The notes below the pieces were generated by a model. It was given only the letters and a program-made list of their open reading frames with translations, was not told where the DNA came from and searched no databases. A DNA stretch of 56,672 nucleotides, from contig SVQK01000103.1 of the NCBI GenBank assembly GCA_015065385.1, forward strand, positions 1 to 56,672. Direction: 5' to 3'. The stretch comes from Oscillospiraceae bacterium. Its GTDB lineage: Bacteria > Bacillota > Clostridia > Oscillospirales > CAG-272. Of this stretch, positions 50,080 to 56,672 are shown piece by piece. The position numbers and the translations under genes are program-made. The first letter of the stretch is position 1. Every line of letters starts with the position of its first letter.

Positions 50080-51356
50080 TTCTTTTCCTCCCGACGGGAG
50101 AGCGCACTTTTGGCGTGTCCGGTCAGCCCTTCCTTCCGCGCGAAGAACGCGACGTCGTCCGCGACCTTCGAGAGAGCTTCTTCGGTATAGTAGGTATATT
50201 GCGTCTTCTTCACGAAATCGTCCACGGACAGGGGGGAGGAGAACCGCGCCGTTCCCCCCGTGGGAAGGGTGTGGTTCGGACCGGCGAAATAATCTCCGAG
50301 CGCTTCGGGGCAGCTGCGGCCCATGAACACGGATCCAGCGTGCCGGATCTTGTCGAGATAGTCGAACGGGTTGTCCACCATCAGCTCGAGGTGCTCGGGC
50401 GCGATCCGGTTCGACACCTCGATCGCCTCCGTCAGAGTCTCCGCCACGATGATCTTGCCGTTCCCGTCCACGGATGCCCGCGCGATCCCAGCACGCTCGA
50501 GCAGGGGAATCTGCCGTTCCAGCTCGTCCCGGACCGCCTCCGCCAGCTCCATGGAATCCGTCACCAGCACCGCGGAAGCGTTTTTGTCGTGCTCCGCCTG
50601 AGAGAGAAGATCGGCAGCCAGTATCCGCGGATTGCTCTTTCCGTCCGCCAGCACGAGGATCTCGCTCGGCCCCGCGATCATATCGATGGCCACCTGACCG
50701 AAGACCTGCCGTTTTGCCTCCGCCACATACGCGTTGCCGGGTCCGACGATCTTGTCCACCCGCGGAATGCTCTCCGTCCCGTATGCCAGAGCCGCGACAG
50801 CCTGCGCGCCGCCGACCTTGAAGATCCGATCCACGCCCGCTTCACAGGCCGCCGCCAGGATCGCGGGATTCACCTTTCCGTCCCGTCCGGGAGGCGTCAC
50901 CATGACGATTTCGCGCACGCCGGCGATCTTCGCGGGAATGGCGTCCATCAGCACGGTGGAGGGATACGCCGCGGTGCCGCCCGGAACGTACAGACCCGCC
51001 CGGTCGAGAGGGATCACCTTCTGTCCGATCACAATGCCGTCCTCGTCGTTGAGAATGAAGCTGTTTCTCACCTGACGCTCGTGGAATTTCCGGATGTTCC
51101 GCGCGGCGCGGGCGAGAACGGCGAGGAATTCCGGTTCCACCGACGCTTTGGCTTCGGAGATTTCCTCCTCCGTTACCCGGAGAGAATCGAGCTTCACACG
51201 GTCAAATCGTTCGGTCAGATCGAACAGAGCGCGGTCTCCTCTTGTACGGACGTCCGCGATGATATCCGACACCGCGCCGTCCACCTGAGCCGTGGGGGAT
51301 ACACGCGCGAAAACGTCCTCCGGCGCTACTTCGCTGAATCGAAAAATGCGGATCAT
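50076..51356 (-). CDS. hisD: Histidinol dehydrogenase
   Basis: 426 residues. Landmarks: IPLDRAGLYVPGGTAAYPST, VDKIVGPGNAYVAEAKRQVF, MIAGPSEILVLADGKSNPRI, LLSQAEHDKNASAVLVTDSM (zinc ligands) and NHTLPTGGTARFSSPLSVDD near the end. It oxidises histidinol to histidine in two NAD-linked steps. It overlaps hisG by four bases. Confidence 0.97.
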   Translation of the reverse strand: MIRIFRFSEVAPEDVFARVSPTAQVDGAVSDIIADVRTRGDRALFDLTERFDRVKLDSLRVTEEEISEAKASVEPEFLAVLARAARNIRKFHERQVRNSFILNDEDGIVIGQKVIPLDRAGLYVPGGTAAYPSTVLMDAIPAKIAGVREIVMVTPPGRDGKVNPAILAAACEAGVDRIFKVGGAQAVAALAYGTESIPRVDKIVGPGNAYVAEAKRQVFGQVAIDMIAGPSEILVLADGKSNPRILAADLLSQAEHDKNASAVLVTDSMELAEAVRDELERQIPLLERAGIARASVDGNGKIIVAETLTEAIEVSNRIAPEHLELMVDNPFDYLDKIRHAGSVFMGRSCPEALGDYFAGPNHTLPTGGTARFSSPLSVDDFVKKTQYTYYTEEALSKVADDVAFFARKEGLTGHAKSALSRREEKK

Positions 51357-51982
51357 TCGGCACCTCCGGCAATGGCGCGGACAATGCGTTCGATCTCCGC
51401 GCTTCTGAATTTATAACTGGATCGGTTGGCGATGAGACGCGCGCTGATGGGGAGCACCGTCTCGATCACCTCGAGATTGTTTTCCTTGAGGGTGGTTCCC
51501 GTTTCCACGATATCCACGATCACATCGGAAAGGCCGAGAATCGGCGCGATTTCAATGGAACCGTTCAGATGGATCAGCTCGATGTCGCGTCCTCTCGAAG
51601 CATAGAATTCACGGGCGATCCGGGTGAATTTGGTGGCGACGCGAAGCGTTTTCATGTTGTCGTCCCGGAATCCGGCGGGAGCGGCGACGGCCATGCGGCA
51701 CTTTCCGATCCCGAGGTCGCAGAGCTCGTACAGCTCCGGGCGGTATTCGAGCAGAATATCCTTTCCCGCGACTCCGACGTCCGCCGCTCCGCGTTCGACA
51801 TAGATCGCCACGTCGGACGGCTTGACCCAGAAATACCGCACGCCCGCTTCGGGATTTTCGAAGATCAGTTTCCGGCTGTTCTCCCGGATGGAGGGGCAGG
51901 GAAAACCGGCGGCTTCAAAGAGATCGTACACCTTTTCGCCCAATCTCCCTTTGGGAAGGGCGATATTCAAAAGCTCAGCCAA
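51353..51982 (-). CDS. hisG: ATP phosphoribosyltransferase, short catalytic form
   Basis: 209 residues, the short form that lacks the regulatory C-terminal domain and needs HisZ. Landmarks: NIALPKGRLGEKVYDLFEAA, VGVAGKDILLEYRPELYELC, KFTRIAREFYASRGRDIELI and the PRPP loop LSDVIVDIVETGTTLKENNL. First committed step of the pathway. It overlaps hisZ by eight bases. Confidence 0.96.
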   Translation of the reverse strand: MAELLNIALPKGRLGEKVYDLFEAAGFPCPSIRENSRKLIFENPEAGVRYFWVKPSDVAIYVERGAADVGVAGKDILLEYRPELYELCDLGIGKCRMAVAAPAGFRDDNMKTLRVATKFTRIAREFYASRGRDIELIHLNGSIEIAPILGLSDVIVDIVETGTTLKENNLEVIETVLPISARLIANRSSYKFRSAEIERIVRAIAGGAE

Positions 51983-53105
51983 GATCGGTCACCTCCCATG
52001 ATCCGGAATCCCCGGTCAGCTTCACGATACGCCCCGCCCGGATCTTCGGATCCCTTGAGACAGCGGAGCGAACCGACAATCCGTCCGCAATCAAGCGTTC
52101 CTTCACCTCCCTGAGAACGGCGGGCGGGACGTCCGGATCGTGGAGCAGAAGCACATCGGAGTCATAACGGGGCGCTTTCCCGTCCGTTTCCAGTCGTTCC
52201 AGCCCGTCCAGATACACGGCGAACCCGATCGCGCGAGAATCCCGGTGCATGCGCTTCATCAGCCGGTCGTACTGCCCTCCGGAGAGGACGCTTTCGGGAA
52301 CGCCGCGGAGAAATCCCTTGAAGACGATCCCGTTGTAATACTTCATATCGTCGAGCACGGAGGCGTCCACCCGGATCCCGGCACAAAGAGGCGTCCCGTC
52401 GAATACTGAGAGGGCTGTTTTCAGCTCCCCGAGCGCGTCTATGGCACCGTAGCGGACGGCGATCCCCTCGAGCTTCGGAACGACTTCGGCGGCCGGTCCC
52501 GCAAGGCTGGCGAGCGTTTTCAGATCCTGCTCCGCCTGAGGATCGATCCCGTACTCCCGCGCCGTATCGGCCACACCGTAGGGGTTTTTCTCCCCGATCG
52601 AAACGAGCAGCGCTTTTTCCGCCTCAGCCGGAACCGACGAAAGGACCGCGCCGATCAGCCCGAGATGGGAGACGTCCAGCACGAATTCCGGCCGGATCGC
52701 GGCGAGGGAGGAGGCGGCCAGCCAGAGGACTTCGCAGACGTCCGCCGTTCCGATCCCGCCGACGCACTCCAGTCCCACCTGCATGAGTTCACGGAAGGAG
52801 CCGGAGCTTTTCGACACCCGGTAAACGTTTTCATTATAATACAGCTTACTGATCGAGGAACCTTCGTCCCGCGTGTTCTTGATGATGGAGAGCGTCACGT
52901 CGGGTTTGAGAGCCATGAGCTGTCCCGTCGTATCCGTGAAGGTGATGACGCTGTCCGAAATCAGGAAATCCTTGTTCCGCACATAGAGGTCGTATTCCTC
53001 GAATTTGCTCATTTTATAGGGTTGATACCCGTACCGCGCGTAGAGGGAGCGGAGAGTGAACGTAACCCGTTCCTCCCAGGTCAGCGCTCCGGATAAATCG
53101 TTCAT
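51975..53105 (-). CDS. hisZ: ATP phosphoribosyltransferase regulatory subunit
   Basis: 376 residues, a HisRS-like protein without tRNA charging. Class II-like segments include YGYQPYKMSKFEEYDLYVRN, FTDTTGQLMALKPDVTLSII, SGSFRELMQVGLECVGG and GFLRGVPESVLSGGQYDRLM. It lacks a HisRS anticodon domain; the C-terminus (about 310-376) is short. It forms the hetero-octamer with HisG and carries the histidine feedback site. ATG 53105 follows GGAGGCGC. First gene of the his operon. Confidence 0.93.
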   Translation of the reverse strand: MNDLSGALTWEERVTFTLRSLYARYGYQPYKMSKFEEYDLYVRNKDFLISDSVITFTDTTGQLMALKPDVTLSIIKNTRDEGSSISKLYYNENVYRVSKSSGSFRELMQVGLECVGGIGTADVCEVLWLAASSLAAIRPEFVLDVSHLGLIGAVLSSVPAEAEKALLVSIGEKNPYGVADTAREYGIDPQAEQDLKTLASLAGPAAEVVPKLEGIAVRYGAIDALGELKTALSVFDGTPLCAGIRVDASVLDDMKYYNGIVFKGFLRGVPESVLSGGQYDRLMKRMHRDSRAIGFAVYLDGLERLETDGKAPRYDSDVLLLHDPDVPPAVLREVKERLIADGLSVRSAVSRDPKIRAGRIVKLTGDSGSWEVTDLG

Positions 53106-53149
53106 ATGCGCCTCCGGACAGAAGAACTGCCCCGTTTGATTTGTCTGAT

Positions 53150-53178
53150 ATTTTAACACGGTAAAGCGGTAAAGTCAA
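53150..53178 (-). promoter_or_regulatory. Sigma-A promoter of the his operon
   Basis: Minus strand TTGACT (53178-53173), 17-base spacer, TAAAAT (53155-53150) with TGT before it. The leader is only about 38 bases, so there is no room for a T-box or a His-codon attenuator. Confidence 0.8.
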
Positions 53179-53255
53179 TACCGGTTCGGGAACTTTGTCC
53201 ATTCGCACAGGAAAGCGGTCCGAGCGTCCCTGCAAATCGGTGATTTTGAAGGGAT

Positions 53256-54341
53256 TCAGACGGAATCGACCGCTTCTCCGCCTCCGATCACCCGATCCCC
53301 GTCGTAGAGGACGACTGCCTGCCCCGGGGAAACCGCGCGCCTTGGCTCGTCGAACACCGCTCGGATCCCGCCGTTTTCCAGCGGGACGATCTCGGCCCAC
53401 GCCTCTTTCTGATGATACCGGGTGACGGCTGTGCAGCGGAAGGGACGAGAAGGGGCGATGCCGCGGATCCAGTTCATGTCCTTCGTCCGAACTTCCCGAA
53501 CGTAGAGTTCTTTTTCCGGACCGAGGATCACAGCGTTGCGGTCCAGATCTTTACCGATCACATAGAGGGATTCGGTCCACGCCACGCCGAGGCCCCGCCT
53601 CTGGCCGACGGTATAGTTGACGATGCCCTTGTGACGCCCGACGACGGTACCGTCCCGGAGTATGAAGTCGCCCTCCGGATAGTCCCTGCCGGTAAAGCGT
53701 CGGAGAAACGCGGCGTAGTCCCCGTCCGGAACGAAGCAGATATCCTGCGAATCCGGCTTTTCCGCATTGAGAAATCCGTGCTCCTCCGCGATCCGGCGTA
53801 CCTCTTCCTTCGTCAGGGAACCGAGGGGGAAGAGTGTTCTGGACAGCTGCGCCTGCGTCATGCCGCACAAAAAGTAGCTCTGATCCTTCCGGGGATCCGG
53901 TCCTTTCAGAAGCGTGAACCGCCCTTCCTCGTCCCGTCCGATCTTCGCGTAATGCCCGGTCACCAGCATCCGGTATCCCAGCTCGTCCGCGCGTCGGAGC
54001 AGCCGGTCGAATTTCAGAAAGCGGTTGCAGTCGAGACACGGATTCGGCGTGCCTCCGGCCTCGTAACAGGCGGCGAAGCGTTCCATGACGCGGGACCGGA
54101 ACTCGCCGGTAAAGTTGAAAACCTGATAGGGGATGCCGATCTTTCGCGCGACGGAACGGGCGTCCTCCACGTCGTCGAGGGAACAGCAGGTTCTCCCGGA
54201 AGGGATCCCGGCGTCCTCGTTTTCGTACAGACGCATGGTGCATCCAAGTACGCGGTAACCGGCTTCTTTCGTCAACAGGGCCGCCACGGAGGAATCGACC
54301 CCTCCGCTCATGGCAACGAGAGCAGTTTTTTCTTCTATCAT
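53256..54341 (-). CDS. mnmA: tRNA 2-thiouridylase MnmA
   Basis: 361 residues. It thiolates U34 of tRNA Lys, Glu and Gln. PP-loop TALVAMSGGVDSSVAALLTK, catalytic Cys in GGTPNPCLDCNRFLKFDRLL and FLCGMTQAQLSRTLFPLGSL, then KPDSQDICFVPDGDYAAFLR and the C-terminal barrel part GQRRGLGVAW, SPGQAVVLYDGDRVIGGG. ATG 54341 lacks a clear ribosome binding site and lies 57 bases past the terminator of the tRNA gene, so its own promoter and start remain uncertain. Confidence 0.94.
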   Translation of the reverse strand: MIEEKTALVAMSGGVDSSVAALLTKEAGYRVLGCTMRLYENEDAGIPSGRTCCSLDDVEDARSVARKIGIPYQVFNFTGEFRSRVMERFAACYEAGGTPNPCLDCNRFLKFDRLLRRADELGYRMLVTGHYAKIGRDEEGRFTLLKGPDPRKDQSYFLCGMTQAQLSRTLFPLGSLTKEEVRRIAEEHGFLNAEKPDSQDICFVPDGDYAAFLRRFTGRDYPEGDFILRDGTVVGRHKGIVNYTVGQRRGLGVAWTESLYVIGKDLDRNAVILGPEKELYVREVRTKDMNWIRGIAPSRPFRCTAVTRYHQKEAWAEIVPLENGGIRAVFDEPRRAVSPGQAVVLYDGDRVIGGGEAVDSV

Positions 54342-54397
54342 AAGGTACAGCAGTCCGTACAATAATGTCACGGCGGATGAAAACTCGGGATGTAAAC

Positions 54398-54427
54398 AAA
54401 AAATGCCGGTCAATCGAACGGCATTTT
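54398..54427 (-). terminator. Terminator after tRNA-Val
   Basis: On the minus strand AAAATGCCG (54427-54419) pairs with CGGCATTTT (54408-54400), followed by TTTTTTG. It separates the tRNA transcript from mnmA. Confidence 0.85.
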
Positions 54428-54429
54428 CG

Positions 54430-54454
54430 ATACACATGTACTCAACATGTGTAT
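54430..54454. repeat. 10-bp perfect inverted repeat flush with the tRNA 3' end
   Basis: ATACACATGT (54430-54439) and ACATGTGTAT (54445-54454) form a perfect 10-bp stem with a five-base loop. The second arm includes the discriminator base of the tRNA (54454). It is separate from the terminator just downstream. Confidence 0.8.
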
Positions 54455-54527
54455 GGGGACGGTAGGAATCGGACCTATGACCTTCTGCATGTCACGCAGA
54501 CGCTCTAACCAGCTGAGCTACGCCCCC
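54454..54527 (-). tRNA. tRNA-Val (anticodon GAC), CCA not encoded
   Basis: 74 bases from GGGGGCG (54527-54521) to CGTCCCC plus discriminator A. Acceptor stem 7 pairs with one G-U; D arm GCTC...GAGC with GG in the loop; anticodon stem TCTGC/GCAGA around the loop GTGACAT, anticodon GAC, which reads Val GUC/GUU; variable loop of five. Two oddities: the T loop is TCCGATT (C in place of the near-universal T55) and the outer T-stem pair is A-C. CCA is not encoded. It has its own promoter (54540-54568) and terminator. Confidence 0.88.
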
Positions 54528-54539
54528 GAGAGCGACGTT

Positions 54540-54568
54540 ATTATAACACACTGTCTTCAGGAATGCAA
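54540..54568 (-). promoter_or_regulatory. Sigma-A promoter of tRNA-Val
   Basis: Minus strand TTGCAT (54568-54563), 17-base spacer, TATAAT (54545-54540) with TGT before it. The tRNA 5' end is about six bases after the expected transcript start. Confidence 0.88.
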
Positions 54569-54735
54569 GGGGTTTTTTAAAATTTCTCAAAAAAGTTTTT
54601 CATCCCGCAGGGCGGTGTCAAAACCTCCCGCCTCGTTCTGTGAGAATCGACAGCGTTTTTACGTTTTTACCAGTTTTCCCATGTGAAGTCCCGTAAAAAT
54701 GGGCGGGCAGGAGTCAAAAAACAACGCCTGTGTTC

Positions 54736-54764
54736 TTGCAATCGGCTTGCTTTTTTGCTATAAT
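54736..54764 (+). promoter_or_regulatory. Sigma-A promoter of the dehydrogenase-fumarase operon
   Basis: TTGCAA (54736-54741), 17-base spacer, TATAAT (54759-54764) with TGC before the -10. The gap 54569-54735 between it and the tRNA promoter holds only a weak GGGCGG/CCCGCC hairpin (near 54611-54633) and nothing else recognised. Confidence 0.85.
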
Positions 54765-54813
54765 CTATGATGAAGCAAAAGGACCATTTCCGAAAGCGAC
54801 GGAGGACACATCC

Positions 54814-55758
54814 ATGACTAAAGTGACCATCATCGGAGCCGGCTCGGTCGGTTCCACCATCGCGTACACCCTCGCCGTGCAGGGTATCGCGTCCGAGATC
54901 GTCATGATCGACATCAACAACGACAAAGCATCCGGAGAAGCGCTCGATATCCGGCAGGGAACGCCCTTCTGCGCTCCCGTGACCATTTACGCCGGGACCT
55001 ACCGGGATGCCGTGGATTCCGACATGGTGATCCTGACCTCCGGTATCGCGCGGAAACCGGGACAGTCCCGTCTTGATCTTGCGCAGACCAACGTGGACAT
55101 CGTCAAATCCATCATCCCGCAGATCACCACCTTCGCCCCGGACGCCACCTATATCATCGTGTCCAATCCCGTCGATATCCTGACCTACGTTTGGTGCAAG
55201 CTGTCCGAGCTGCCCGAAAACAAGATCATCGGCACGGGGACGATCCTCGACACCTCCCGGCTCCGCGCGCGGATTTCCGAGACCTATTCCATCAATCAGC
55301 AGAACGTCCATGCGTATGTATTCGGCGAGCACGGGGACACCTCCTTTGTTCCGTGGTCCATCGCCAACATTTCGAATATCCCCGTGGACGAATACTACAA
55401 GGCCGTCTCCTCGCAGGACAACCTCTACCGCCCTCTGAATCACGCGGATCTCGAGAACTACATCAAGAAATCCGGCGCGCGGGTCATCCAGAGAAAGGGC
55501 GCGACCTATTACGCCATCGCTCTGTCCACCTGCCACATCGTGAAATGCCTGATCGACGGCATGGACACCACCGTGACGGTTTCCTCCATGATGCACGGGG
55601 AATACGGGCTCGACGACGTATGTCTCTCGACGCTGAACATCATCGGCCGGGACGGACTCCGCGGCAAGCTCCTCCCCACGCTGACGGAAGAAGAAAACGC
55701 CCTGCTCCATAAATCCGCCGACAGCCTCCGGGAAGTCATCCGCGGCCTCTCCATCTGA
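54814..55758 (+). CDS. mdh: LDH-fold dehydrogenase, probable malate dehydrogenase
   Basis: 314 residues. NAD-binding VTIIGAGSVGSTIAYTLAVQ, MIDINNDKASGEALDI, SNPVDILTYVWCKLSELPEN and catalytic His173 in YVFGEHGDTSFVPWS show the lactate dehydrogenase scaffold. The substrate loop reads ILTSGIARKPGQSRLDL: Arg80 occupies the position of LDH Gln102, the residue that selects malate/oxaloacetate over lactate/pyruvate. The next gene is fumarase, so a malate role fits: oxaloacetate to malate to fumarate. GGAGG (54801-54805) precedes ATG 54814. Simple automatic annotation would likely call it ldh. Confidence 0.85.
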   Translation: MTKVTIIGAGSVGSTIAYTLAVQGIASEIVMIDINNDKASGEALDIRQGTPFCAPVTIYAGTYRDAVDSDMVILTSGIARKPGQSRLDLAQTNVDIVKSIIPQITTFAPDATYIIVSNPVDILTYVWCKLSELPENKIIGTGTILDTSRLRARISETYSINQQNVHAYVFGEHGDTSFVPWSIANISNIPVDEYYKAVSSQDNLYRPLNHADLENYIKKSGARVIQRKGATYYAIALSTCHIVKCLIDGMDTTVTVSSMMHGEYGLDDVCLSTLNIIGRDGLRGKLLPTLTEEENALLHKSADSLREVIRGLSI

Positions 55759-55800
55759 GCGGAAGGCAAATTCCAATCATCATCTCCGAAAGGATTCCAT

Positions 55801-56672
<872 letters not shown>

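Noticed and set aside
53106..53149. His-codon attenuator or T-box for the his operon
   Set aside because: The leader is about 38 bases with no His codon run and no terminator.
54600..54640. Hairpin GGGCGG/CCCGCC as a terminator
   Set aside because: Six pairs only and no T-run directly after it on either strand.

Overview
The window reads as a chromosomal segment of a fairly GC-rich, anaerobic member of the Clostridia (Bacillota), probably host-associated. The evidence is a SCIFF peptide with its radical SAM maturase (a Clostridia hallmark), strong AGGAGG-type ribosome binding sites, several TTG starts, sigma-A promoters with an extended -10, short HisG with HisZ, an archaeal/eukaryotic-type prolyl-tRNA synthetase, and ArgR-type operators. 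No rRNA, insertion sequence, phage gene or CRISPR array was seen. About 53 protein genes (two cut by the window edges, one a leader peptide) and one tRNA are annotated. Intergenic gaps are all under 300 bases except 28151-28478, which holds a regulatory leader.

Layout. (1) 1-441: cut lipoprotein gene, minus strand. (2) 691-5272: SCIFF precursor, SCIFF maturase, MATE transporter and three LURP-one-like proteins, one co-directional cluster. (3) 5450-9864: aminopeptidase P and a GNAT on minus; polA on plus. (4) 9963-13997: minus-strand group of two glycosidases, a PHP phosphoesterase and a nitroreductase. (5) 14188-19285: heterodimeric ABC exporter, a small membrane protein with four calcium-loop repeats, and a YhaM-like exoribonuclease. 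(6) 19382-24696: tight minus-strand operon asnB/asnH-like, ATP-grasp ligase, Asp/Glu racemase and murE, which I read as a D-Asp/D-Asn peptidoglycan cross-bridge module. (7) 24864-28403: two methyltransferases and two GNAT genes behind a leader with a 33-residue ORF and alternative hairpins ending in an intrinsic terminator. (8) 28479-36235: GH116 glycosidase with a DMT transporter, ECF sigma with a GLUG-type anti-sigma-like protein, formate/nitrite-type channel, FAD oxidoreductase. (9) 36429-41514: pcrA, proS, rodA/ftsW homologue. (10) 41577-45532: lipoprotein, ornithine carbamoyltransferase and an amino-acid ABC importer behind a promoter carrying two ARG boxes. (11) 45631-53178: nine-gene his operon. 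(12) 53256-56672: mnmA, tRNA-Val, an LDH-fold dehydrogenase with a malate-type Arg, and a cut fumarase gene.

The best candidates for new biology are the leader-peptide attenuator at 28170-28403, the predicted D-Asx cross-bridge operon in a clostridial setting, the SCIFF cluster joined to MATE and three LURP-one-like paralogues, and the membrane protein with exact 13-residue calcium-loop repeats. All functional statements come from reading motifs and context; no database search was run.
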